Shown here one piece after another: positions 9,697-17,161 of a DNA stretch of 64,000 bases (position 1 is the first letter of the stretch; each line of letters opens with the position of its first letter). This stretch comes from Alphaproteobacteria bacterium (lineage in GTDB: Bacteria; Pseudomonadota; Alphaproteobacteria; Micavibrionales; Micavibrionaceae), in NCBI GenBank assembly GCA_030147745.1, contig JASBUS010000025.1, forward strand, positions 1 to 64,000. The letters are read 5' to 3'. The notes below the pieces were generated by a model. That model saw only the letters and a list, made by a program, of their open reading frames with translations, was not told where the DNA came from and searched no databases. Made by a program: the position numbers and the translations under genes.

Positions 9697-10167
9697 TTAT
9701 AGGGTGTTAATCACAACCCCAGCATCAAGGGTTTTATAATCACGCTTGGCGGCGGCAAATTTATCTTCGCCAAGAGCATCCCAATGTGCATATAGGTCAC
9801 GTAATGTTTCACCTGCACTGCCATATTCCGTTGCTTCGCGACAGCGGGCATTGTCAGCAAATTCCAAAAACTCATTCGGGAATGACAGGCGCGGTGCGCG
9901 CAGCCCCAAATCAAGCAGGATGCGGGCGACTTGCGCATCGTGCAAATCCATCATATCGGCAGTAAATTGAATGGCAGACAGGACTTTCACTTCCATGCGG
10001 CTATTTGGTACATAGCGCAGGTGACGCATAAAGCGGGCGTAAATCTCCATATCTGTCTTATCTTTTAAATCCTGTGGCGGCAGCGGTAGAATGACACTTT
10101 CGCGCGCTTCAGCATTTACTGTGTTGTCGTTTGTTTTGATTGTGTTGTTTACTGTTGTGCTCGTCAT
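9697..10167 (-). CDS. Hypothetical protein (156 aa)
   Basis: A 156-residue acidic, soluble protein with no signal peptide. The first 30 residues are low-complexity and Thr/Asn-rich; the remainder looks helical (EIYARFMRHLRYVPNSRMEVKVLSAIQFTADMMDLHDAQVARILLDLG). No family is recognised. The ATG at 10167 is chosen because GGGAGG precedes it by six bases; an upstream ATG at 10212 has no such site. A terminator lies about 95 bases downstream. It stands alone between convergent or divergent neighbours. Confidence 0.65.
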   Translation of the reverse strand: MTSTTVNNTIKTNDNTVNAEARESVILPLPPQDLKDKTDMEIYARFMRHLRYVPNSRMEVKVLSAIQFTADMMDLHDAQVARILLDLGLRAPRLSFPNEFLEFADNARCREATEYGSAGETLRDLYAHWDALGEDKFAAAKRDYKTLDAGVVINTL

Positions 10168-10350
10168 GTTGGCCTCCCTTTCGGCTGTATAACTCGTGCT
10201 ATGACTCCACATTGCCAGTCGATAATTAATGGAATCTTAACAGCGTTAACAATTAGGCCAAAACCGCCATTTATGCTGTGGGTAACTCATAAAGCGCTTG
10301 CAAAGGACAAAAATTTTGCGAAATTTGGGCGAATCACATACCCCATCCTT

Positions 10351-10424
10351 GTCATCTCGACCGAAGTGGAGAGATCTTAGGCCGTTGCAAAGAATAAAGA
10401 TCCCTCGGCTACGCTCGGGATGAC
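10351..10424. repeat. Imperfect palindromic intergenic repeat
   Basis: The left arm (10351-10378, beginning GTCATCTCGACCGAAGTGG) and the right arm (10396-10424, ending CTACGCTCGGGATGAC) are imperfect inverted copies with a short centre. Repeats with this GTCATC...GATGAC signature are widespread as dispersed intergenic elements in many bacterial genomes. Only one copy is present in this window, so the multi-copy nature here is inferred. The rest of the 325-base gap around it holds only the icd terminator. Confidence 0.6.
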
Positions 10425-10440
10425 CAATGACTTTAAAGAA

Positions 10441-10475
10441 TAAAAAAGCCCCCAATGCAAATTCACATGGGGGCT
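10441..10475 (-). terminator. Rho-independent terminator of icd
   Basis: AGCCCCCA (10447-10454) pairs with TGGGGGCT (10468-10475). On the minus strand the stem is followed by six T, 18 bases after the icd stop. Confidence 0.9.
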
Positions 10476-10492
10476 CACTAAAAAGAATGTAA

Positions 10493-11716
10493 TTATGCAG
10501 CCTTCTGCATTGCGCCTTCAAGGCCCGCGACAATCTTATCAAGGAAGTCTTGTGTATTAAGCCATGGCTGATCCTTACCGACCAAAATCGCCAAGTCTTT
10601 TGTCATGAAGCCCGCTTCAACGGTATCAACACAGACTTTTTCCAAACGCTCCGCAAAATCAACAAGCGCTTGGTTGTTATCAAACTGACCACGATATTTA
10701 AGGCCGCGTGTCCATGCAAAGATCGACGCGATCGGGTTTGTTGATGTTTCTTTACCTTGCTGGTGCAAACGGTAGTGACGTGTCACTGTACCGTGCGCTG
10801 CTTCCGCTTCGACGGTCTTACCATCTGGTGTCATCAAAACTGATGTCATTAGACCAAGAGAACCAAAGCCCTGCGCTACAACGTCAGACTGCACATCACC
10901 ATCATAGTTTTTACATGCCCAAACAAAGCCACCGCTCCATTTAATCGCGCAGGCAACCATGTCATCAATTAAGCGGTGTTCATAGGTTAAGCCCGCGGCA
11001 TCAAATCTAGCTTTAAATTCGCTATCAAAAACTTCTTGGAACAAATCTTTGAACTGACCATCATAGGCTTTCAAAATTGTGTTCTTTGTCGACATGTAAA
11101 CTGGATAGCCGCGCTGTAGGCCATAGTTAAAGCATGAACGTGCGAAACCTTTAATACTTTCATCAAGGTTATACATGCCCATCGCAACGCCCGGACCATC
11201 AAAGTTAAAGATTTCCATTTCCTGTGGTGCGCTGCCATCTTCAGGTGTGAAGGTCATGGTCAAACGGCCAGCGCCCGGAATTTTCACATCTGTCGCGCGG
11301 TATTGGTCACCAAAAGCGTGACGACCAATAACAATCGGCTGTGTCCAACCTGGGACATAACGTGGCACGTTGCTACAAATAATTGGTTCACGGAAGACTG
11401 TACCGCCAAGAATGTTACGGATTGTACCATTTGGTGACTTCCACATTTTCTTAAGGCTAAATTCAACCACGCGGTCTTCATCAGGCGTAATTGTCGCACA
11501 TTTCACGCCAACGCCATGTTCTTTAATAGCGTTTGCCGCGTCAATCGTGATTTGGTCATTGGTTGCATCACGTGATTGAACCGACAGGTCAAAATATTTC
11601 AGTTCAACATCAACATAAGGCAAAATTAGCTTCGTTTTGATGAAGTCCCAAATAATACGCGTCATTTCATCGCCATCAATTTCGACGACTGGATTATCAA
11701 CTTTAATCTTGCTCAT
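10493..11716 (-). CDS. icd: NADP-dependent isocitrate dehydrogenase
   Basis: Converts isocitrate to 2-oxoglutarate with NADP in the TCA cycle. The 407-residue protein is of the eukaryote-like (type II) group common in alphaproteobacteria, not the E. coli type. It opens with [19 protein letters not shown], has the substrate-binding [20 protein letters not shown] near residue 95, [17 protein letters not shown], the metal-binding [29 protein letters not shown] segment and [11 protein letters not shown] near residue 310. AAGGAG precedes the start. It is a single-gene unit with its own terminator. Confidence 0.97.
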   Translation of the reverse strand: MSKIKVDNPVVEIDGDEMTRIIWDFIKTKLILPYVDVELKYFDLSVQSRDATNDQITIDAANAIKEHGVGVKCATITPDEDRVVEFSLKKMWKSPNGTIRNILGGTVFREPIICSNVPRYVPGWTQPIVIGRHAFGDQYRATDVKIPGAGRLTMTFTPEDGSAPQEMEIFNFDGPGVAMGMYNLDESIKGFARSCFNYGLQRGYPVYMSTKNTILKAYDGQFKDLFQEVFDSEFKARFDAAGLTYEHRLIDDMVACAIKWSGGFVWACKNYDGDVQSDVVAQGFGSLGLMTSVLMTPDGKTVEAEAAHGTVTRHYRLHQQGKETSTNPIASIFAWTRGLKYRGQFDNNQALVDFAERLEKVCVDTVEAGFMTKDLAILVGKDQPWLNTQDFLDKIVAGLEGAMQKAA

Positions 11717-11835
11717 TTCGCCCTGCTCCTTCTTTGTTAAATGCGTAATGCTGAATAATGGACATCATTATGGCGCGATTAGAAGAAATATCAAGTATCC
11801 CCCGCCACAAGCGCCAATAATCCCCCACTTAAAAC

Positions 11836-11863
11836 TTGACATAATTTATATTATGACTAATAT
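11836..11863 (+). promoter_or_regulatory. Promoter of the ankyrin-protein island
   Basis: TTGACA (11836-11841), a 16-base spacer and TAATAT (11858-11863) sit just ahead of the first ankyrin gene. The predicted start near 11870 gives a leader of about 20 bases that contains the ribosome site GGGAG. This would drive at least the first four tandem genes. Confidence 0.6.
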
Positions 11864-11890
11864 GTGCGGCGGATCTACGGGAGAAAATGC

Positions 11891-12580
11891 ATGTTCAAAA
11901 AAACGGCTTATAAAATTGTCAAATCTGGCACACCAGAACAATTGCGCGCTTTTCTAAACAAATACCCAGATAAGGTAGATGAGAGAACAAAAGAAGGCGC
12001 AACAGCGCTCACCCATGCAGCTTATCGAGGCCGCGCTGATATGCTTAAAGTGTTATTAGAGTTTGACGCTGCGTTAGACTGCATGAACAAACATAACTAT
12101 AACGCGCTAATCCTTGCGTCGCATTACGGACATCATGATTGTGTGAAACTACTGCTAGATGCAGGCGCAGATACAACCCTTGTCGGTGGCGATGGCCAAA
12201 CAGCCGAGCAAAGCGCGAGCATACCACCCATCAAAGATCTTTTCGCCAAGCATCGTGAAGCCCAGCGCGCAGCGGCTACAAAACAAGCGTCTGCACTACC
12301 CGCGCCATCAGCGCAGCAATTTAAAACCGCAGAATTTTGCAAAGACGGTGATTACCTTGTATCCATCACCGAACACACCAAAGTAACAAAATTAAGCCTA
12401 ACCACGGTCTATAATTTCAAAGCACGCACCGTTACATACCTCCAAGGCACAAAAGAAGCCGCACCAAATGTCGTGGCATTCAACAAAGCCGCAAGCCCAA
12501 GCGAATTAAAAGCCGCCGCCGCATTTTTAGAATCTGAACAAGGCAACACACACGGTTTTAAACCCACATTAATTCAATAA
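11891..12580 (+). CDS. Ankyrin-repeat protein 1 with conserved C-terminal module
   Basis: A 229-residue cytoplasmic protein without signal peptide. Residues 5-30 (YKIVKSGTPEQLRAFLNKYPD) form a helical cap, followed by two recognisable ankyrin repeats (GATALTHAAYRGRADMLKVLL and NYNALILASHYGHHDCVKLLLDAGAD). A degenerate third unit follows (GQTAEQSASIPPIKDLF). The last 75 residues are a separate module: DYLVSITEHTKV, TTVYNFKARTVTYL, ASPSELKAAAAFLE, then NTHGFKPTLIQ. That module recurs in the next four paralogues and I do not recognise it. Ankyrin repeats normally bind other proteins. I start at 11891 rather than 11864 because GGGAG precedes it and the paralogues also begin MF(K/N). Confidence 0.85.
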   Translation: MFKKTAYKIVKSGTPEQLRAFLNKYPDKVDERTKEGATALTHAAYRGRADMLKVLLEFDAALDCMNKHNYNALILASHYGHHDCVKLLLDAGADTTLVGGDGQTAEQSASIPPIKDLFAKHREAQRAAATKQASALPAPSAQQFKTAEFCKDGDYLVSITEHTKVTKLSLTTVYNFKARTVTYLQGTKEAAPNVVAFNKAASPSELKAAAAFLESEQGNTHGFKPTLIQ

Positions 12581-12591
12581 GGGATGGGAAG

Positions 12592-13374
12592 ATGTTTAAT
12601 AAAGATAGCAAATTTTATAATTTAGATTCAGATGATGAAGAAGCGCTAAAAGACTTTTTAGAGAGAAAACCTGATATATTGACTTATAAAAGTCTCTGCC
12701 ACTCTATGTGTGAACTAGACGGGAAAAACCTTAAATTGTTAGCGGAAGCAACAATTAAACATTTACCACAAAAAACAAGGCATAAACTATTTTATGATGC
12801 TGTTGGGACTTGCATCTATATGTTTGTTGTTAACGAAAATAATAAATTTCATAATTTTATGCAAACACTGCTTGAATACGCTGAATATTTTGTTGCAGAA
12901 GCACCAGAGTGCGCTATTAAAAGGGTATTCGAGCTAAGCAGGAATACAAAATACGATCCGCATGATCGTGTTTATAAGGTTATCAAAACGCTATATGACG
13001 CCGGTGCATTAGATAGTTTCAAGTTACCAGAGGAACATCAGCTTGCTGATTATGCTTATGCACCGAATATCAAGGCCTTATTCCGTCAAATTGATAAAGA
13101 GCGCCGCAAAAACACACAACCCCATGGCTTCGCCCTTGAGGCCAATCATTTAGTGTCCCATACCGAGAAAGCACCTGTAAGCGGTGTTATGCTCACAAGC
13201 GTGTTTAATTTCAAATACAACATCATCACATATGTGAGTAACGATAACACAGAACGGCCGCTTATCGAAAAATTTAGTGATGCCACTAGCCCTGAATTGC
13301 TCAAAGCCGCCGCAGAGTTTCTAGAATCTGAACAAGGCAACACATATGGCTTTAAGCCTGGGCTAATCAAATAA
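12592..13374 (+). CDS. Ankyrin-island paralogue 2, ankyrin part strongly degenerate
   Basis: A 260-residue paralogue beginning MFNKDSKFYNL, 11 bases after gene 1. The middle is all-helical but has lost the canonical TPLHxA ankyrin consensus; only the last unit is still recognisable (KVIKTLYDAGALDSF, then APNIKALFRQIDKERR). The C-terminal module is well kept: NHLVSHTEKAP, TSVFNFKYNIITYV, TSPELLKAAAEFLE, NTYGFKPGLIK. So the C-terminal module is under stronger constraint than the repeat region. Probably translated from the same mRNA as its neighbours. Function unknown. Confidence 0.8.
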   Translation: MFNKDSKFYNLDSDDEEALKDFLERKPDILTYKSLCHSMCELDGKNLKLLAEATIKHLPQKTRHKLFYDAVGTCIYMFVVNENNKFHNFMQTLLEYAEYFVAEAPECAIKRVFELSRNTKYDPHDRVYKVIKTLYDAGALDSFKLPEEHQLADYAYAPNIKALFRQIDKERRKNTQPHGFALEANHLVSHTEKAPVSGVMLTSVFNFKYNIITYVSNDNTERPLIEKFSDATSPELLKAAAEFLESEQGNTYGFKPGLIK

Positions 13375-13385
13375 AGGATAGGCAT

Positions 13386-14201
13386 ATGTTTAAAAGAACA
13401 ATCTATTCATATCTCAAGAAAAGCTCTGCAGAGCTCAAAGCATTTATTGAGGCCAACCCACAGCAACTAGGAAAGCAAAGCTTTAACTATTATATCCCCT
13501 TATACAAAGCCATTTGCATCGGAAAATTTGATGCCATCGACACCTTAGTTGAAATGGATATAAAACTTAGCACCGCAGAAGCATGTCAACACCGTTTACA
13601 GCACGCGACAACATTTGCACTGAAAAGATGCACATTTGACAAATTTGATCCTTACGTCCCTGCTTTAGAAAAACTTATGAATTATAGCAGGGCGTTTGAC
13701 ATTAACGCTGTGTATGAATTTGTCCTATCCAACGGCAATCGTACATATGTTGAAAATTACACGCCGTTAATATGGGCGACGCGTCATGATAATGTCGGCG
13801 CGTGCCGCATTCTAGTGGAACAAGGCGGCGCAGATATCTTTGCCCAAATGCCCGATGGGACAAATGCGATAGATCATGCCAAGTCACCAGAGTTAAAAGC
13901 GTTTTACCGTGAACTCCAAGAAAAAATGCGAAACCAAAGTGTGCTTGAAGGGTTTAGAATTGAACAGCCCCACCTCGTATCACATGTTGAACATGCACCA
14001 AATTGTGACGAAGTTTTAAAAACACTGTTCAACTTCAAATACCAAACGATTACCTATGTTGATAACAGCCACGAGGACAGAAGCCTTTTCGTCGAAAGTT
14101 TCACTAAAGCAGCAAGCCCGCGCCAATTAAACGATGCCGCAAAGTTCCTTCAAGCCAATGGCGGCGATACACACGGCTTCAAACCACAATTAATTCAGTG
14201 A
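13386..14201 (+). CDS. Ankyrin-repeat protein 3 of the tandem cluster
   Basis: A 271-residue paralogue beginning MFKRTIYSYLKKSSAELKAF, again 11 bases after the preceding stop. One clear ankyrin repeat is present near residues 125-155 (YTPLIWATRHDNVGACRILVEQGGADIF), followed by the linker shared in the family (GTNAIDHAKSPELKAFYRELQ). The C-terminal module reads HLVSHVEHAP, KTLFNFKYQTITYV, ASPRQLNDAAKFLQANGGDTHGFKPQ. No signal peptide or membrane segment. Its upstream half has diverged from genes 1 and 5 and may be decaying or specialising in binding a different partner. Confidence 0.83.
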   Translation: MFKRTIYSYLKKSSAELKAFIEANPQQLGKQSFNYYIPLYKAICIGKFDAIDTLVEMDIKLSTAEACQHRLQHATTFALKRCTFDKFDPYVPALEKLMNYSRAFDINAVYEFVLSNGNRTYVENYTPLIWATRHDNVGACRILVEQGGADIFAQMPDGTNAIDHAKSPELKAFYRELQEKMRNQSVLEGFRIEQPHLVSHVEHAPNCDEVLKTLFNFKYQTITYVDNSHEDRSLFVESFTKAASPRQLNDAAKFLQANGGDTHGFKPQLIQ

Positions 14202-14212
14202 GGTCTAGAAAC

Positions 14213-14863
14213 ATGTTTAACCGAGCAAAACGCATATTTAAAATTATTAAGTCTGGTACAGAAGAAGAACTCCGTCAGCATTTGGAAAAATACCCAGATA
14301 GCGTAAAGTTAAAAAAACACGTTACTCTTCCAGATGGGTTTCACCACTCCGAATGTCCAGTCATGTTTCATGCAGCGTTCTACCAAAGGATCGACATGCT
14401 GCCTATATTAAAAGACGCGGGAGCAGATATTGATGCTGTGGACGCTTCTAATCGTTCTGCACTTTACATCGTAATCAAGCATCATAACGATGGCGAAAAA
14501 TCCTATAAAGATACAATACGCTTCTTAGCTGAAATGGGTGCATCCACAACATTGAGAAATGGAAAAAACGCAGAAGATTTTGCCCAAAGCCCAAAAATCA
14601 AAAAAAACTTTAACCCTGAATATATTGAGCCCGTTGATGAATCAACTACACGCGACACATTCATCTATGAAAACAACCATATGGTGTCTTTCACCGAAAA
14701 GGGCGAGGCGACTAGCATTACCATCAAAACCATATTTAATTTCGCGCAGAAAAATATTATCACACTGATTAAAGACAAAGATGGCCAATGCGCTGTAAAA
14801 GAAAGCTTTAAAAACGCATCAAATCCGCAAACGTTACAAAACGCTGCCACATTCCTTTCGTAG
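14213..14863 (+). CDS. Ankyrin-repeat protein 4, truncated by in-frame TAG
   Basis: A 216-residue paralogue beginning MFNRAKRIFKIIKSGTEEEL, 11 bases after gene 3 and preceded by GAGG; an ATG at 14198 overlaps gene 3 and lacks family similarity. Ankyrin units cover roughly residues 40-130 (CPVMFHAAFYQRIDMLPILKDAGADID). The C-terminal module starts normally (NHMVSFTEKGEA, KTIFNFAQKNIITL, ASNPQTLQNAATFL) but stops at TAG 14861-14863. Reading on in the same frame gives QNGDLCGFKLN, which lines up without gaps with the family ending ANGGDTHGFKP. So the tail was lost by a stop codon, and its remnant is drifting. The protein may still fold. Confidence 0.78.
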   Translation: MFNRAKRIFKIIKSGTEEELRQHLEKYPDSVKLKKHVTLPDGFHHSECPVMFHAAFYQRIDMLPILKDAGADIDAVDASNRSALYIVIKHHNDGEKSYKDTIRFLAEMGASTTLRNGKNAEDFAQSPKIKKNFNPEYIEPVDESTTRDTFIYENNHMVSFTEKGEATSITIKTIFNFAQKNIITLIKDKDGQCAVKESFKNASNPQTLQNAATFLS

Positions 14864-14908
14864 CAGAATGGCGATCTATGTGGTTTTAAATTAAATATAG
14901 TGAATTAA
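14864..14908 (+). pseudogene. Untranslated remnant of the ankyrin protein 4 C-terminus
   Basis: In frame after the TAG at 14861, fourteen codons continue the family alignment (GD at residues 3-4, GFK at residues 7-9 of the remnant) before a TAA at 14906-14908. Conserved Gly-Asp and Gly-Phe-Lys positions match the intact paralogues, whereas Thr-His has become Leu-Cys and Pro has been lost. This shows a nonsense change rather than a frameshift. Confidence 0.6.
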
Positions 14909-14930
14909 AGAAATAAGGGAGAACGCCGCC

Positions 14931-15617
14931 ATGGCTGGAACATCGATATTTGATGATATGTATGAAGATGATTTTACACCGCCTGAAAAACCAAAGGTAA
15001 AATCAATTTTTGACATCATGAGCGAAAATGATGCCGATGCGCTGCGTCAATTTATTAAAGACAATCCAAGCAGCATAGAAGAGTTAGATAGCGATTATAA
15101 CGCCACGCCAATCATTCATGCGGCTTATTATAACTTGATTGAGATGCTAGACGTCCTGATCGACGCTGGTGCGAATCTCGACCATCAAGATGACGATGGT
15201 GAAACCGCCCTGATTTGCGCATCAAAATGCGGGCATCTTCAAGCGCTTAAAAAATTAATGGCGGCGGGTGCTGATATTACAAAGCAAAGAAATAACGGCC
15301 AAACCGCCGAGGACGTTGCTGCTAATGAAGGCATTAAAGATGAAATCTTGCGTTCAAGATGCGGTAAATTCATTAAAGAAAATGATTATCTTGTCTCTAT
15401 CACGGAATATGCTGAAACGTGTAAAATGAGTCTCTCCACACTGTATAATTTTAAAGCGCAAACGATTACGACCGAAAGCAAAAATGACAAAGGCCCTATT
15501 CTATTCGTGCAGGACTTCAATGCCGTAAGAGGTCAAAAACAATTGCAAGAGGCCGCCCAGTTCCTAAAGGCAAATGGCGGTGATTTACATGGATTTAAAA
15601 CGCCTGCGATTATATAA
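14931..15617 (+). CDS. Ankyrin-repeat protein 5 with conserved C-terminal module
   Basis: A 228-residue paralogue whose N-terminus differs from genes 1-4: an acidic lead (MAGTSIFDDMYEDDFTPPEK) precedes the usual cap (IFDIMSENDADALRQFIKDNPS). Two well-kept ankyrin repeats follow (ATPIIHAAYYNLIEMLDVLIDAGANLD and ETALICASKCGHLQALKKLMAAGADI), then GQTAEDVAANEGIKDEI. The C-terminal module is complete: DYLVSITEYAET, STLYNFKAQTITTE, QKQLQEAAQFLKANGGDLHGFKTPAI. AAGGGAG lies nine bases before the ATG. It is the copy closest to a textbook ankyrin protein besides gene 1. Confidence 0.86.
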   Translation: MAGTSIFDDMYEDDFTPPEKPKVKSIFDIMSENDADALRQFIKDNPSSIEELDSDYNATPIIHAAYYNLIEMLDVLIDAGANLDHQDDDGETALICASKCGHLQALKKLMAAGADITKQRNNGQTAEDVAANEGIKDEILRSRCGKFIKENDYLVSITEYAETCKMSLSTLYNFKAQTITTESKNDKGPILFVQDFNAVRGQKQLQEAAQFLKANGGDLHGFKTPAII

Positions 15618-15624
15618 TCTTAAC

Positions 15625-16149
15625 ATGAGAATTTTAGCCTCAATCATTGTCATCGCCTTACTTGCTTGGCCACGTATGATATATGCGGGTGAGCAATTGA
15701 CACAGCCGCAATTCAAAATAATGAATGTTGATATAACACATGACGACACAGGCATTGCTGTTAAGGCCAATATACAAACACAGTGTATTGGCCCTTATAG
15801 CCTGAAAGTAGAATTATTTAGTGCAGATGATGTATTTATAACCAGTCAGCCCTATTATGAATATGCATCAGCGATCAATCACCCATCCTTAAATTTCGTG
15901 ACAGCACAGCTAGATCAACAACACAACATTGATTTCAGATTTTCAGGCGAAGCCATTCGCCGTGGGGGCATTGATGGCCCATACAAGATTAAACTTTATA
16001 ATTGGCCATTCCCTGAATTGTCCTGCGCAGAGCATATTCAACCGATGCAAGCCCTGTGGTTTAACACACCGCCCTACCACGCCAATGATTTTAATGAAGC
16101 ATGCAGCAGCGGCGAAACCGCCCGCCCCTGTAAAGACATTTACGAATAA
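15625..16149 (+). CDS. Hypothetical secreted protein in the ankyrin island
   Basis: A 174-residue protein with a signal peptide (MRILASIIVIALLAWPRMIYAG), so it should be exported. The mature part looks beta-rich (FKIMNVDITHDDTGIAVKANIQ) and contains four cysteines, probably two disulfides. I chose the ATG at 15625 because it gives a proper signal peptide; the frame is open from 15574 and an ATG at 15589 within gene 5 has a better ribosome site, so translation might begin there. It follows gene 5 by seven bases, pointing to co-expression with a cytoplasmic ankyrin protein. No family recognised. Confidence 0.7.
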   Translation: MRILASIIVIALLAWPRMIYAGEQLTQPQFKIMNVDITHDDTGIAVKANIQTQCIGPYSLKVELFSADDVFITSQPYYEYASAINHPSLNFVTAQLDQQHNIDFRFSGEAIRRGGIDGPYKIKLYNWPFPELSCAEHIQPMQALWFNTPPYHANDFNEACSSGETARPCKDIYE

Positions 16150-16160
16150 AGCGTATTTCC

Positions 16161-16189
16161 TTGACTCGCCGCTATTGCTTATGTAAATT
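16161..16189 (+). promoter_or_regulatory. Possible promoter of ankyrin-island gene 6
   Basis: TTGACT (16161-16166), 17 bases, then TAAATT (16184-16189) precede the gene at 16223. The -10 is only a partial match, so this is tentative. Confidence 0.4.
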
Positions 16190-16222
16190 ATGGCAACTCA
16201 CAATATTTAGGGTAGGTACAAT

Positions 16223-17143
16223 ATGGTTTTTGATGGACTTTTTGGTAAAAAGAAGCAAGCGTTACCGCCGCCACCGCCAAAGCCACGCGTATTCGACATG
16301 GAGAATATCTTTGACGTGATTGAATATTGCATTTTAAAAGCCCCTGATCAAGCAACCGAGATCATCACCAAATTTCTAGAAGATCATCCTGACCAGTTAG
16401 AAAAACGCTATACGGATGAAACAAAGCCTGAGAAAGGCGCTTATTTTTATCGCAGTACAGGCTCAACACCAATAATGATGCTTATGCGCTATAACGAAAG
16501 CGAAAGAATTGAACTTACGGATTATACAGATGATGGGCAAAGATACAGCAAACCTACGGCCATTTTCGAATGGGCATTATTTGAAAACCTCATCAAACTC
16601 GGTGCTGATGTGAATGCGAAATGTGATGAAGGCATTCCTCTATTTTTCTACGCGTCTGCAAAGAACAAAGATCTCGTCGTTAAATTATTTGAAAACGGTC
16701 TCGAATATAAAAATTTCTTCAACGGTGAAAAACGTTCCGTAGGCATTAACTATAGTGAATTTGTGCATTATGCCATTCTAGATTTTGAATCTGGGAAAAT
16801 GACTCGTTTAGATGACCAAACCGCGGCATTAAGCCATATCTTCTATGCTAAGGCATCCCAGTATCAACCAACAGGCCATTTTAACAATTACAAGAATAAC
16901 GACTATTTAACTCGCAAAAGGCTGCTTATTGATTTTGAACAAAGCGCCGTACATAAACAAATCGGCCATAGTGGCTCAGATGGCTATCGTTATTGCACAT
17001 GGCAAACGACAGATATTGAAAGTTTTGACACCTATGCCAATCCAGAGCTTATTCAACGCGCCCGCCTATTCCTAAAATCAGGCAAGCAAATTGAAGACAA
17101 TAAGCCGCAGACCGTCAAACGCGGCCTAGCGCCAATTAATTAA
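16223..17143 (+). CDS. Divergent member of the ankyrin island (306 aa)
   Basis: The N-terminus MVFDGLFGKKKQALPPPPPKP has a poly-Pro linker, followed by the family cap (VIEYCILKAPDQATEIITKFLEDHPDQLEKR). Ankyrin-like units appear in the middle (FEWALFENLIKLGADVNAKCDEGIPLFFYASAKNKDLVVKLFENG, in two parts). The C-terminus keeps only a distant form of the shared module: NDYLTRKRLLIDFEQ, DTYANPELIQRARLFLKSGKQ, lacking the GFKP ending. It is therefore an old, diverged member. No signal peptide. A partial promoter precedes it, so it may be transcribed on its own. Confidence 0.78.
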   Translation: MVFDGLFGKKKQALPPPPPKPRVFDMENIFDVIEYCILKAPDQATEIITKFLEDHPDQLEKRYTDETKPEKGAYFYRSTGSTPIMMLMRYNESERIELTDYTDDGQRYSKPTAIFEWALFENLIKLGADVNAKCDEGIPLFFYASAKNKDLVVKLFENGLEYKNFFNGEKRSVGINYSEFVHYAILDFESGKMTRLDDQTAALSHIFYAKASQYQPTGHFNNYKNNDYLTRKRLLIDFEQSAVHKQIGHSGSDGYRYCTWQTTDIESFDTYANPELIQRARLFLKSGKQIEDNKPQTVKRGLAPIN

Positions 17144-17161
17144 GAACACGAGAATTTTGAT

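Noticed and set aside
10246-10542. 98-codon frame across the icd terminator
   Set aside because: It spans a strong terminator and a palindromic repeat and overlaps the end of icd, so it is not a gene.
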